From Carnegiea gigantea (lineage: Eukaryota > Streptophyta > Magnoliopsida > Caryophyllales > Cactaceae), in NCBI GenBank assembly GCA_029747015.1, contig JAKOGI010001258.1, positions 121,001 through 185,000 on the forward strand: a stretch of 64,000 nucleotides of DNA, given 5' to 3'. Shown here piece by piece: positions 32,998 to 45,378 of the stretch (its first letter is position 1; every line of letters begins with the position of its first letter). Below the pieces are notes generated by a model. It saw only the letters and a program-made list of their open reading frames with translations, did not search any database and was not told the DNA's origin. The translations under genes and the position numbers were made by a program.

Positions 32998-34441
32998 TTG
33001 TCTCTCTCTAGCTTGCTCTCTCTCTCTCTAGCTTGCAGAAGAGCAGAACACTCAGAACGGTTGCTTGCAGAAGCCCAGGTCGCCAACAGCGGCAGTGAGT
33101 CGGTGTCCCGCCGGCAACAACCAGTCGGCCAGTGTACCAGGGCCGGTACCTCATCAGCACGCTTCGTCGGCTTCAGGTGGTGAGTTCAGTGCCTCGAAGC
33201 GGCGGTCACCGGTGGTGAGTCTCATCCTCCTAAGCCCTCCCCGGCCTCTCGTGTTTCAGTTCCCCTCCCCGTGAGTCCGATTATTTGCAGTGGCGGGGCT
33301 TCTCGGACCACGGCTAGTTGTCGGCTGGTGAAATTGTAGGGGGCTATACATTTATTTGTCCAGCTGACTTCTGGTTTGGTAGCCTCTAGGTTGCTTTGCT
33401 CTAGTCTGGTTTGCTGTGCCTTGCCCAATTCTGGCTTTGTTAAGTCTGGTCTTGTTCGAAATTGAGTTCCTAAAATCTTGTTTCTGCCTCCTCTTTGCTC
33501 TGCCATTAGTACTCAGCTCGAAGGCTTTGTAATTGGTGGTCTACTTGTGTTGTTAATTTGGTTCAAGTTTGCTGTGTGCCGTAATAGTTCAGACTTTACC
33601 CAAATTTTCTGGAGGAATTTTGGTAATTGGTCTCAGTTAGGTACCCTTGCTGTATTCGAGCCTACTATTTGCTGTTTCTGGAAGAATTTTCTGGTAGAAT
33701 TCTCCCGCTTCATCAGTTCCTGCTTCTTTTTAATTTATTGCCCTGTTGCTTGTCTTATTGCCATTGTTGTCGTTATTTCTCAGCTAGGTTGCTGTTCTAG
33801 AGTCCGGGTTCTGGTTCTCAGCTAGGTTGCCCTGTTCTTCTTTAGTTGTGTTCGAACCTTTTCTGATTTTTTGTATGCTATTTGCCCTGTTTAAGTATCG
33901 GTAGCAGTGAGTAGTGTTTGTTCTGAAAACTGTGGTTGCTCGTGTCTGTCTGGTGGCTAGCGTGTGTTTGTGAATGCGTGTGGAGGGTTTTTTTTTTTTT
34001 TGGTGGCTTGCTTGTGCCTTAATTTTTGCTCTAAGTTGTTCTTTTTCTACATAGGTCCCTTTTTTCCTATTTTGTTTTTGCGCGGGAAGACTATTGGTAA
34101 CCGGAAGAGGGTTTTGCTCTTTTTCTAAGTGGGAGGGTTGTGTTTTGATGCCCTGTATTTGCTGTTTTGGCCTTGTATTTGTTAGCCCCTGCATTTGTCC
34201 TCTCTGTTAGCCCCTGCTTCATTATTTCTCCCTTTGTTGCTAGTTTTTGCATTATTAGTACCAGTTTTTGCTAGTTTGGCCTTTGGCATTATTAGAATCC
34301 CTTGTTAAGTTTATTGTTAGTATCTTTTGTGTTGTTGCTTTTGATTATTTCTGCAGTTGTTAGCTAGTGGCGAGCAATATAGTAGTTTCAGCCAGTCCTC
34401 CGGGAGGTAGTGGGGGTAGGAGGGGTTGAGGGCTTCGGAAG

Positions 34442-37309
34442 GTGTGTCTAGCGTCTTGGAATATTGGATCGCTTACGGGTAAATCAGTAGAATTAGTTAA
34501 GTCATTGCATAGGTGTAGGATTAGTATAGCGTGTGTTCAAGAGACAAAGTGGGTGGGGGCTAAAGCTAGAGAAGTTGATGGGTACAAGTTATGGTATTCG
34601 GGGTCTTTCAGGGCATGGAATGGAGTAGGTATTTTGGTTGAGAGGGAGTTGGTAGACTTTGTTGTTGAAGTGAGGCGGAAGAGTGACCGAATTATGACCA
34701 TTAAGGTTTTGGTGGGTTCAGTATTCATAAATGTGGTCAGTGTTTATGCGCCCCTGATAGGTCTGCCAGACTATATTAAGAGGCTTTTTTGGGAGGAGTT
34801 GGATATGGTCATCCAGGAGATACCTCGTAGCGAGAAACTTTTCATCGGAGGAGATTTTAATGGCCATATTGGTGTTAATTCAGGCAGGTATGTTTCAGCC
34901 CACGGGGGTTTCGGTTTTGGGGCGAGAAACAGCGGAGGGGTCTCGATGGTGGACTTTGCAGTAGTCTATGATTTGTTGGTGGTAAACTCCTTTTTCAAGA
35001 AGAAGGAGGACCACTTGATGACCTTTAGAAGTGGCTCCGTGAGGGCCCAGATTGACTACTTCCTGACGAGGGCGGATAGTCGAAGGTTATGCAAGGACTG
35101 TAAGGTGATTTCTAGTGAGTATATAGGATCTCAGCATAGGCTGCTAGTGTTAGATGTGGAATTCAAATGTTCTAGGTGGAGGAAGAGGAGAGTAGGGGAC
35201 CCTAGGGTTAAGTGGTGGACCCTCACAAAGGAGAATGCCAGGTTATTATCATAGAGGATCTCTGAAGAAGGAGCTTGGAGTAGGGTAGAGGACGCAGATA
35301 CAATGTAGAAAGTATTGGCAGATTGTATTCGAAGGTCGGCTATAGAAGTCCTAGGTACTTCTAGAAGGGGTGGTCACAAAACGGAAGGTGCCTGGTGGTG
35401 AAACGAGGAGGAAAAGGAGAAAGTCAGGGAGAAAAAAGAGGCTTTTGCGGATTTCATGAATAGCAAAACGGATGGAGAGAGAGTTGTTAGTAGAGCTAGA
35501 TATAAGGCAGCTAAGAAGGTAGCCAAGAAAGCAGTTGCGGTAGTTAAGAGCTTGGCCTATGATAGGTTGTACCATAGATTGGGGACTAAGAAAGGGGAGA
35601 AGGATGTCTTTAAGTCGACGAGGGCTATGGAAAGAAGAATAAGGGATTTAGATGTAGTAAGGTGCATCAGAGATGAAAATGATAAGGTGCTTTTTGAGGA
35701 TGCAGAGATCAAGGAGAGATGGCAAAGATACTTTTCTAATCTCCTCAATGGTGTAGGGATGGCAGATTCCCGAAGCAGGGAACGAGAGGGTAGTGAGAGG
35801 AGTGCGGATCCGTGAGAGTATGATCATATAAGCAAGGACGAGATTAAAGAGACCATGAAGAAGATGCCCAATGGGAAGGCAGAGGGTCCGGATCAAATAC
35901 CGGTGGAAGTGTAGAAGTGTTTGGGGGACGAAGGTTTAGAGTGGCTAACAGAGCTTTTCAATGTTATTTTTAGGACCGCTAAGATGCCTGACGAATGGAG
36001 GTCTAGCACAGTTATCCCTTTGTACAAGAACAAAGGGGATATTCAGGATTGTAATAATTTTAGGGGTATCAAGTTGCTCAGTCATACTATGAGGTTATGG
36101 AAAAGGGTGATTAAGAAAAGGTTGCGGAAGGACGTTTCAATTTCAGAAAATCAATTTGGTTTTATGTCAGGCAGGTTGACCATAGAGGCGATTTACCTCC
36201 TTAGAAAACTCATGGGTTTGTATAGAGATAGAAAAGTGAATCTCCACATGGTGTTCATTGACCTGGAGAAAGCTTATGATAGAGTCCCGCGTGAAATTTT
36301 ATGAAGATGCCTGGAGAAGAAAAGAGTGCTACCCTGGTACATCCGAATTATTAAGGATATATATACGGGAGGTATGACGAGTGTTAGGATGCCAGGAAGA
36401 GTCATAAATGACTTTTTCGTTGGTATGGGCCTGCATCAGGGTTCCGCCTTGAGTCCTTTTCTTTTCACTCTAGTTATGAACGAACTTACGAGAGGGATTC
36501 AGGATGAGTTGCCTTGGAGTATGCTTTTTGCAGATGACATTGTTCTTATTGATGAGACCAGACAAGGAGTTAATGACAAGTTGGAGCGTTAGAGGCACTC
36601 TCTGAATTCTAGCAGTTTTAGAGTGAGTAGATCGAAGACAGAGTACCTTCATTGTTGTTTCAGTGGAAGGGTAGATGCGAGGGAAGAAGTCACCCAGGAT
36701 GGGAGGCCGATACCTAAGGTCGATAAGTTTAAGTATCTAGGCTCGGTCATTAAGCCGAATGGGGATATTGACGAAGATATAAACCATCGAATGAAAGTTG
36801 GCTGGCAAAAATGGAAGTCTTCCTCAGGTGTGCTGTGTGATAAAAGGGTACCACTTGGATTGAAAGGCAAAGTCTATCGCATGGTAGTTAGACCGGTCGT
36901 TCTTTATGGTTTGGAGCGTTGGCCTCTCAAAAAGATGCAAGTTCAAAGGCTAACGGTAGCAGAGATGAGGATGTTAAGGTGGATGTGTGGTTACACGAGG
37001 ATAGATAGAATTAGAAATGGACTTATCAGAGTCTCAGTTAAAGTAGCTCCCATCGGCAATAAGATGAGAGAATCTCGGCTCCGATGGTTTGGTCATGTGA
37101 AGAGGAGGAGTGTGGACGCTCCAGTGAGGAGACGTGAGAGGATCAATATCCCCAAAGGCAGAAGAGGAAGGGAAAGACCAAAGAAGAGCCTGGACGAGGT
37201 GATTAGAGAGGATTTGAAAGTTGTCGGATTGATGGAGAACATGGCTCAGGATAGGAAGCTGTGGCTGGATAGGATTAAGACCGTAGATTGTGGAGAGTCG
37301 ACCCCGTAG
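34442..37309 (+). pseudogene. RTE endonuclease-reverse transcriptase ORF with seven in-frame stops
   Basis: All segments lie in one frame for about 955 codons. The endonuclease (34,442-35,200) keeps its motifs: 'SWNIGSL', 'CVQETKW', 'VSVYAP', 'GGDFNGHIG', 'AQIDYFL' and 'SQHRLL'. The RT (35,900-36,600) has 'PDEWRSSTVIPLYKNKGD', 'ISENQFGFMSGR', 'VFIDLEKAYD', 'LHQGSALSPFLF' and the catalytic 'FADDIVL'. The C-terminal region runs to a normal stop at 37,307. Premature stops are at 35,252, 35,306, 35,399, 35,813, 35,912, 36,302 and 36,590. There are no frameshifts. The natural start codon is not identified; the frame opens with GTG. It nicks and primes on genomic DNA in live relatives. Confidence 0.9.
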
Positions 37310-37693
37310 TTTTCTTCTGGTTGCGCTGGCTTAGTTTTTTTTTTTTTTTTTTTGTATGTGGTGTTTGTATGTAGATTGGACTGTCTTCCGAGAAGAGTTA
37401 TTGTTTGCTTACCATGGGCGATCAGGTATATGGCCTTACTCCATAGCTTCAGCAACTGATCTTGTATGTATCTTTTATTTATCTCGGGCATCCCTTGCTA
37501 TAGAATCTTTCTTCCATAAAATATTTTCCTATTAAATGTTTTCGCAAAAGCTTTCTTATATAAAATATTTCCACAAAGCTCTTTTCGTGGGTCTTTTGAA
37601 ATCAACCTCTCTACGGATAGCAATACCGGTAGAGGTAAGGTTGCCTATAACTGGATCTCCCCAGACCCCGCGAAAGTGGGACCTACACTGGGA

Positions 37694-37711
37694 GTTGTTG
37701 TTGTTGTTGTA
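37694..37711 (+). other. (TTG)n tail of the RTE element
   Basis: About five TTG units ending in 'gta', directly followed by (ATT)n. Marks the 3' terminus and orientation of the LINE. Confidence 0.8.
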
Positions 37712-38265
37712 TTATTATTATTAATCAATTAATTAATAATTATTAATATTAAGAATTATTCAAATTATTTATTATTATTATCATTATTATTGTCAATTAT
37801 TATTATTTTAATATTACCAATTATTATTTTTATTCTTATTATTAAGTATTAATAATATTAGTAATTATTAAATTTTATTATTATCAATATTAATATTAAT
37901 TATTATTATTAATAGTAATAATCATAATTATTGCTAATATTAATATTAATTATTATTATACCTATTACTAACATTAATTAATAATAATAATAATTATTAT
38001 TATTACAATTATAATCATAGTTATTATTACCATTAATATTAATAATTAACAACAATTGTTAATGTTATTATTAATATTAATATTAACTATTATTATTAAT
38101 ATTAACAATTGTTGTGATTATTATTATTAATAATATTAATAAGAATTATTGTTGAAATTATCATTGTTGATTATTATTAATATTAATTATTATTATTATG
38201 ATTGATTATTATTTTTAATTAATTAATTATTATTATTATTAATATTATTGTGCTATGCAAATTGT
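37712..38265. repeat. (ATT)n-derived low-complexity tract, right part
   Basis: Same composition as 31,965-32,997. Together they look like one tract of about 1.6 kb split by the LINE. Confidence 0.88.
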
Positions 38266-39289
38266 TAATATAACTAATATCAATAATCCAACCTCACTCC
38301 ATCCTTCGCACTCATTTTCACTCCTCACTCATTCCCAATCCCACATATGACAAACTACTTACCCACTGTCACTCACTTCTTCGCACTTCTTCCCACGCTT
38401 TTCCATTCCACACCTGTAATATACCTAAGAAAAGAACAAGGCCCAAAAGGATCAGGTTCAGGTCGAGATTCTCAATAGAAAACAGTACATATTTAACCTG
38501 TTTAGTTGAACAGATTAGACAGGTCAACGTATTTACTCATTTATCATTGGTTTGTTCACCCTTTTTTTATAGCTAACAACACAAAATTAAATATAAATAT
38601 GGAAATGTAAATTATGATGAATCAGGTGAGCTTTGAACTGTAATTGTCCAATGTGGTATGTAAACTTAATTTTAAGGCTATGTAATGACGTATTACTTGA
38701 ATACCTTAATTGGGTAAAAGGATAATTAGATGATTGAACTCAACTTGTTTATCTTAAACAAATTAAACGGTTCAATCCGTTTAAAATTTAAATGGGTACG
38801 AGTCGATATTTTTCCAACCCATTTAGTAAACGGGTTAAGTTCTGGACGAGATATTCTCAATCCGGTTAAATTTGATGCATACACAAATTTGACTCAATCT
38901 AACCTATTTTTTAGCTCTAACTGAGTCTAGCACATATTCAATATACATTAAATTATTTGTACTTATGGCTATCAATCAGAAACGTTGTTGTCATGTAAAT
39001 TGCCCCAGGTTCGAGATGGGACAAATGTAGCTTTATCATTTTGCCTTCCTCTAGATTGGTCAATCCTTCTTATTCCTTGTTCCTTGTTCCTTTTCATCTT
39101 TTCTATTTTATTTTGGGAATGCCTTCTCAGCATTTTGGTTATTTTGAGTGTAGCTTGCTTTCTTCTTTTTCTAAAGTCAATCTTTGCTCGTGCATTTTTA
39201 TTAGTTCACTCCTTCATTTAAATTTAAAATTTCCACAAAATTTGTCGTTCATTTAATTTTTTTATTTTATAAAATTATTAGATTTGGCC
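38266..39289. other. Intergenic, nothing recognised
   Basis: Moderately AT-rich, no convincing ORF, no terminal repeats found. The phrase series around 38,740-38,900 ('aaacggttcaatccg', 'aacgggttaag') resembles subterminal DNA of hAT-like elements, but no ends could be set. Confidence 0.35.
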
Positions 39290-39700
39290 CGCTATCTATT
39301 TATTTGGAGTTGAATGATAAAACTTTCAATATTTCAAATGGTATTTTTTCTTTTAAATAATGAATTTTCAGAGAAACAATTATTTTTGAGCGATGACAGC
39401 CTTAATTTTATATAAGTAATCCTCTTAAATTGAATGAATTTGAAATTTTGAGTTGTCATTTTTTTAGGGCTAAATGATGAATTTTTATTATCTATTTAGT
39501 GGACCTTCAGTGTTAGATAACATACCTTTTAATATTTCAAATGGACTTTTCTTTTAAAATCTCGCTTTCCAGGGAGTTTTTTTAATTCTTGAATAATAAA
39601 AATCTTAATTTTATGTGAATAATATTTTTAAATTGAATGAATTTTAAATTTTGGCTTGTGAATTTTTTAAGGTCTAAATGATGAACCTTTAACCCTTTTC
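39290..39700. repeat. Tandem duplication, unit about 203 bp
   Basis: 'aatatttcaaatgg' occurs at 39,328 and 39,531. Each is followed by 'ttcttttaaa', an 'ttaattttat' step, 'aaattgaatgaatt' and 'taaatgatga'. The copies are clearly diverged. Confidence 0.6.
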
Positions 39701-40370
39701 GTCTTGGATATTTTTTACTTCACTGGTTTGTACTAGGATAGAGGAGGGTCTTATGCTCAACTATATCTTGATCTATGCAAGGCATGTCTTTGTAGGACCA
39801 TGCAATGGCATCAATGAATTTGTATAGTTGTGCAATAAAGCTTCCTTGCACCTTCAGAGTTAATGATTTGCCCATTTTAAACTCTCGGGGCTCTTTAGGA
39901 GTCCCCAAGCTAGTCAGCATTGTGCCCTTAATTATGAAAGTTCAATTTTCATGATCTTTCATTGCTTTGATTAAAACTTTTTGAATTATTTCTTTGTTTT
40001 TAGCATTGCTAGAGGTAAAGCATTCTAAGAAAAGTGAATGAGATGGGTCATAAGCAAAAGAGTTCATCTTATTGCAATCAAAAATAAGTATATCTAATGC
40101 ACATTGAGGAAATAAGAATTGAAGGTTGACCCTTAGATTCTATACTAGACTTTCCTCAGCTACCCCTTATAGCTACAGTGAACACCTTTCTCTCCTCTTT
40201 AGCTATCCAAGCTACTTGCTTATAGCTTTTTGCATTGACTTTGGTGATAAAGTTTGCGATGTCAAAACCACTATTGAATATGGCAAGGGATATACCGATA
40301 GTGGAGTCTTCCTGTTTCCTATAATCATATCTAAACAAAATTCCAAAGATATGCTTTCAGCTAGGTGGGT
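39700..40370 (-). pseudogene. Remnant of a Ty3/gypsy polyprotein
   Basis: On the minus strand the frame at 39,920-39,720 contains 'AIAWSYKDMPCIDQDIVEHK'. This matches the segment just upstream of RT in Tat/Athila-type gypsy polyproteins, where a 'FAWSY-DMPG-D-VEH' pattern is standard. Upstream minus-strand frames (40,338-40,156 and between) look coding but are out of register and contain stops. The remnant abuts the outer chromovirus insertion at 40,383 and is older than it. Confidence 0.5.
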
Positions 40371-40387
40371 CCAATTTTGAGTGGATC

Positions 40388-42561
40388 AATAAAACCCCGA
40401 AAAATTTGATGGCCAAAATTTTCATTCTTATTAATTTTGTAGTTATGTCGGATCGACCTTGAGAAAAAGGACTTACTATGTATTTTTTTCTTTATTGTAA
40501 ATGTGGGTCCAATAGGATTTATTTAAAAATTATATTTTCTTTATAGATTATTTGGAAAGCATTTTTTTTTAAAGCAAGATTTCATGCAAGTCCAAAAACT
40601 CCTTCCTTTTCTTTTAAACCCCTAAAACCTTAAAACCCCCCTTACCATTCATCTCTTTCTCTCTGTCTCACCTCCATACGCCGCCCCTCCGTGCCGTCGG
40701 TCACCAGTTCAGCCACCATACGCCCTCCCGTTTCTTCAAGGTTATTACTTTTCCCTCCTTGTTTTCTTTTGGTAGATGCATGGAGATTCTACTTCCATGC
40801 ATTCCTCCATGCAAACAAGAGACTTGGATTGATTTTATGGTTTCAAATTATTGATTTGATATGTTTGTTTCAAATTTAAATTTGGGGAGGCTTAAAGAGA
40901 ACACCCTAGGTATCACTGTCAGGGCCCTGAATCTCACCCGAATTTAAAATTTTGCCTCAAATTGTACGGTGGTCCAAAAATCGTGAAACTTTCACGGTAG
41001 ATAGGTCTGGGTGTGTAAGTACTAGGGTTTTTGAATCGTGTGATTTGGATCTGTGTACCCCAAGTTATGGTCGATTTCCCAGAGGCTGTCCGGGAGGCGA
41101 TGGTCTGGGGATAGATTGTAAAAAATAGAATTTTCGAGGGCCTTACACGCCAATTATGGAGATTTGGTGACCATAAAAGTTGTAGAGCACGAAATTACCC
41201 TTCCAGGATGGGTTAGAACACTTGATTTCGATGTCGGGAACGCCAGATATGATCACTGAAAGTTAGAGTACCGAATCTATCCAGGTCTGGTAGCAAGGGA
41301 TAGTCCGGTTTAGTGTCCTAAATTGGTTTAAAAATAATGGAAAAATTTTTCGGGTTTAGAATTAGGCTAGAATCTGACTCTATGTTGAGGAGAAGCCAAG
41401 AACAAATTTTTAGTTGCTCAGGCGAAGCTCAGTAGGCTGCTGTAAGAGAACCGAGCCCGTTAGTTGAACGGAAATCAAGTAATAGTTATGCCCTAACCCC
41501 CCTGAATAGTTGGAAAGTGATGAATTTTGCTTAGCCTAGTTGAATGTATTTGTTTGAGGTTCGAGGACGTGTTTTCATGATGAAGTGTGTGCTGTGATTT
41601 CCCGACTTGTATTTCAGTGTGGTAAACATGGTTTATAGTTGCCTGAATGATTTATAGTGGTTTGAATGAGAACATGATTTATGTTGTTTTGAAGGACTGT
41701 TGAAGGAGTCTGTACTAATTTGAACTAGAAATATGTAACTGTTGAGAGAATAATATTTTTTTTAAAAAAAAGGGGAATTTAAGATGTCTGAGTTGGGTCG
41801 GGTTTTGGAAAATGATAATGGAAACTGATTTGTGAGTAACTGAATAAAAAGAGCGGGTTGGGAGGTGGGCTCCTGTCGATTGAAGGCCAAGAGTCTTCCC
41901 CGGGTATAAGTGCATGCCTGTGAGCAGCCACGAGTCACCTTAGGGTGGGCATGGGGCAGGATTATCGGCAACCGTCATATGGACTGTAGGCCAGGATTCA
42001 GTTTAGCGGCTGCAATAAAAGTATTGCAGGCCATGAGACCCACTGGGGTCACTCGCCATTGTTTAACAGGAGTAAACTAAGAGGAAACTTATTCTAAGGT
42101 TTTTTCCCCGAGAGTTAGATTGAAAATGCTTGGAAAAGTTGTCCTGAGTTCCCCCACCCCGAAAACGTTTTGAAATGAATTTGTGTGAGTGTTTTGACTG
42201 TTAGGGGTGATTATTACTGAGTGCCTCTCACTTTTTCCAAATATTTTGTTTTCAGGTGAAGGGGACATGCATGGTAACGGGGAGATGCAATAGAGTGAGG
42301 TCGTTGCCAGGAAACATTAGGCCGATGCTGTTTAGTTAATTATTAGTTGAAATTATTCGAACACCTAAAGACTTATTTGTAATGATTTGAAGTGGACTTA
42401 TTAATTATGCATAATTTTATCTTTATTCTTGGTTGGTCCTTGATACTCAGCCTGGTATTTCCAAGAAGGAAATATGGCGGTAACACCCTGCATCGGCTTT
42501 TGCTGCCACATGGATCAACAATAGGAATAAAGAAAAAGAGTTAGAAATTCGGGGTGTTACA
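40388..42561 (+). repeat. Outer chromovirus 5' LTR
   Basis: Ends GGTGTTACA; begins AATAAAACCCCG where the 3' LTR has TGTAAAAACCCG, so the terminal TG has mutated. Includes the leader-like 'ccatacgccgcccctcc' and, near the end, 'gagtgcctctcac'. Confidence 0.88.
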
Positions 42562-42564
42562 CAG

Positions 42565-42577
42565 TGGTATCAGAGCC
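42565..42577 (+). other. Outer chromovirus primer-binding site (tRNA-iMet)
   Basis: TGGTATCAGAGCC three bases after the 5' LTR. Confidence 0.88.
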
Positions 42578-42763
42578 CAGGTTTATTGACCTGAAGGCTC
42601 GTCTAAAAGATTTTAAGGAAGTAGAGCAATAAAAATTTGTAGAATTAAGGATTACGCAGAGAGTAAGTGTAGCATTAGGGCAAGGGCTATATGCATCCAT
42701 TATTGTTTGAATATGTAATGTTACTTGAATGCGTGTCGCATTGATGCATTACCTTGTATAGGA

Positions 42764-43669
42764 ATGGAGGGTATCCAACACTGTGGGTGTGTAGGAGGGC
42801 AATGTTTGCACGAGCAGTTAGCCAAGAGGCCTGGTCAGGTGGTATGGGACCGTATACGTCATGTGAGGTGGGTGTTAGCCCGATACATAGGGGATAGGCC
42901 CAATAGCTGTCTGAAGATTAAGTATAGCCGAGTAGTATTTGTGTTGTTGACCTTGAAGGGAGACCCGAAGTGGCGTTATCGAGTGGATGAGTTGCTTCCC
43001 CGAACCTGTGATCCCCACCCATGGGGAAGCTGTTGTTGGTGCGATTGGGAACCAGTGGGGATGGATGTGAGGGATCTACTAGACTACTTAAGGATGGAGG
43101 AACCCCGTGACCTGGATTATCTACCAACAGCTAGTGCGGAGGATGCACCACCCCCGATAGAGGAGTCAGCAGATGATGAGGGAGATTATAGGGATGTGAA
43201 GAGTGCTCTTATAAAGGTGGGTTTTGAGGAGGGAGGAGACTATGGAGGGAGTACTGGAGGAGAAGAGACTAGGGAAGAGGGAGACCCTGAGAAAGACCCT
43301 GAGGAAGACCCCAAGGAGGACCCCGAGGAGGACACCAGTGAAGGAAGCCTAGTGGGAGAGGAAGACCCCGATGATGACTCTGAGGTTAGCGAGGGGCAGC
43401 TGATGGGCAGTGAGGATTATGGGAGAGACTAGAGCGAGGGTGAAGTGGAGAAGTCTGGGAGGATGAGTTCTGAGGAGGATCAGGAGAAGGAGAGGATAAG
43501 GACTATTCTAGAGGATGGCCAGAGGGGGAAAGATGAAGATTTAGAAGATGAGGCGATCGAGCCTGCTGAAAAGAAGAGTAGGTCTGAGGCTGCTGGAGTT
43601 TACTGGAGTCGAGGTCGCTGTGGACGTATGTGTAGGGATACATGTCCGCTGGATGCCCCTAGTCGGTAG
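42764..43669 (+). pseudogene. Accessory ORF upstream of gag (cysteine-rich, acidic), one internal stop
   Basis: From ATG 42,764 the frame is open to a TAG at 43,430 and continues in the same frame to a stop at 43,667, about 300 codons. It has an N-terminal 'HCGC', a central 'GDPKWRYRVDEL', a 'CCWCDWEP' cluster and 'DVRDLLDYL'. A long Glu/Asp-Pro repeat (EEDPEEDP type) follows, then 'SEGQLMGSED', and a C-terminus with 'RGRCGRMCRD'. The inner chromovirus has a homologous ORF in the same place, so it is a real feature of the family. I do not know its function. Some Ty3/gypsy lineages carry extra ORFs before gag. Confidence 0.72.
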
Positions 43670-44143
43670 AGTTGGGTACTGTTGAAGAGTTCAGTTTCTT
43701 TTCTTTCCCTTCGTTAAGATTGTAGCTGTTTTCTGAAGTTCTGTTTTGATGTAAGCCCCTGTGGCTAATAAAGTTAGCATTAGAAGTGATGTATTAAAGG
43801 ATATCATATGAAATATTATTGATTCCAGTCTATGCAATAAAGATATGAGTTTTTGATCATCTAAAATTCTGTAATATTTAGTATTTTCCTTGAGCTATGT
43901 GTGAGCTACCAGTATGATATGGCATGTGCGATATGATGGAATGATGTGAACTTGATGTTGAGATGTATTTCAAAACTTGCGAACATTGCTTGATGCCTAG
44001 AGTGGGTCATGCGGATGTACTATTTTAATCGAGACCTGAGAAGTTGCATAGTGCGCCCTAGTGGGCTATAGTGTGGACTCCTGTAGTGTATAGGCTGTGA
44101 ACTATTAGGAAGGAAACTAAATTTGACCTACGTTTCAATCAGG
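43670..44143 (+). other. Leader between accessory ORF and gag, outer element
   Basis: No ORF. Contains pyrimidine-rich sequence near 43,690-43,720 and ends where the decayed gag start begins. I see no clear splice site or terminator. Confidence 0.45.
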
Positions 44144-45378
44144 ATATCGCGGAACAACGGCGAGTCACGTACCGAGACCCACCTCCCTCCAAGAAATCCG
44201 GTGGACCCGGAAATCACTATGGCCTCCTTCCGGGAGCGGTTAGAAGGCCTCCGCCCGTGAGGTGGAAACGGGAACCACAGTCAGGTAGGGGAGACGAAAT
44301 CACCGACTGGGACGGACCTTACCAATCTCTTACTGGTAGAGCTACTGCAGCAACAGGGGGAACAGCTACGGCTACAGAACGAGAACCTGCAGAGGATGTT
44401 AGGAGCTAAGGAGAAGAGGCATAAGGACGACAACTCCCTTATGTTTAAGAGGCTTGCTAGTCTCAACCCATCGGTCTACAACGGTGCTGCCGATCCTAAG
44501 GCCTTCAAGGATTGGATTCGGGCATGGAGAGACTGTTCGACGCTCTTCACTGTCCTGAAGAGTGGAGGGTTGGATTGGCTGTGTTCTATCTCAGGGACGG
44601 AGCAGATCACTGGTGGGCGGCCGTGAGGGAGAGGCAATATGAACCTGGGTTCAACTGGAGTACTTTCAAAGAACTGATCAAGAACCAATTCTACCCTATG
44701 TCACTTCAGAAAATGAAGGAGAATGAGTTCATACAGCTGCAGCAGGAGAAGGATGAGTGTGCTGGAGTATGCCTCCAAGTTCATGGAACTCTCCCGATAC
44801 GCCCCTACCTTCGTCGCGAACAGGAAGCGGAAAATGAACCGCTTCGAAGCAGGACTACACCCAAACATCAAGGAGAGAATGTCCATACGTCAGTATGCCT
44901 CCTACGAGGACCTATACGACACCGCAACAAACGTGGAGCGGGCAATGAAGGAAAAGAATGACTATTATAATGAGCAGCGGGGAAATAAGAGGAAGGGAGA
45001 TCAATGGGGGGACCAGCAGGTCTCGTACAAGAGACCCTCGAGGAACTCCTACAACAACAGTCACAATAATCATGGAGGACAACAGCCTGGGGCCGACCTA
45101 AAGTGACCTGCAACGCTCGTAGAAAATCGAGGCACTTTGCTCGAGAATGCCGTTCTGTGAAACGGTGTTTTCGCTGCAGAAGTCCACAACATCAGGTGCG
45201 GGATTTTCCCCTTCTCCCACCTCCTCCTAACCAGGGAAACGGGGGACAATAGAGACAGCAGAACTATCAGAGCGGGGATGGCCAGGCAGCCAACCGGTAC
45301 TATTAGAACCGACCACCGCAGCAGCATCAGACCAGGCCTGCCAACTAACAGCCACGGAACACGGGGGGCACAGTATAT
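44144..45378 (+). pseudogene. Outer chromovirus gag, frameshifted
   Basis: The region aligning with the inner element's ATG reads ATATCG, so the start codon seems lost. The capsid core begins near 44,512 (for example 'LFDALHCPEEWRVG', 'FYLRDGADHWW'). After a frame change near 44,750 it continues with 'MSVLEYASKFMELSR' and 'KERMSIRQYASYEDLYD'. A zinc knuckle near 45,160-45,210 reads 'CFRCRSPQHQVRDF', where Phe replaces the last Cys. Stops follow at about 45,249 and 45,303 before the protease. Confidence 0.8.

Larger units (their letters stand above)
32998..37711 (+). mobile_element. RTE-clade non-LTR retrotransposon (LINE), degenerate
   Basis: A GC-richer block interrupts the (ATT)n tract. 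It has about 1.4 kb of non-coding 5' sequence, one ORF with an AP-type endonuclease and reverse transcriptase, and a 3' end 'gggacctacactgggag' followed by (TTG)n instead of poly-A. A single EN-RT ORF and a short-repeat tail are RTE features. The 5' boundary is placed where (ATT)n stops, and the target-site duplication cannot be read because the flanks are low-complexity. The ORF is dead. Confidence 0.85.
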
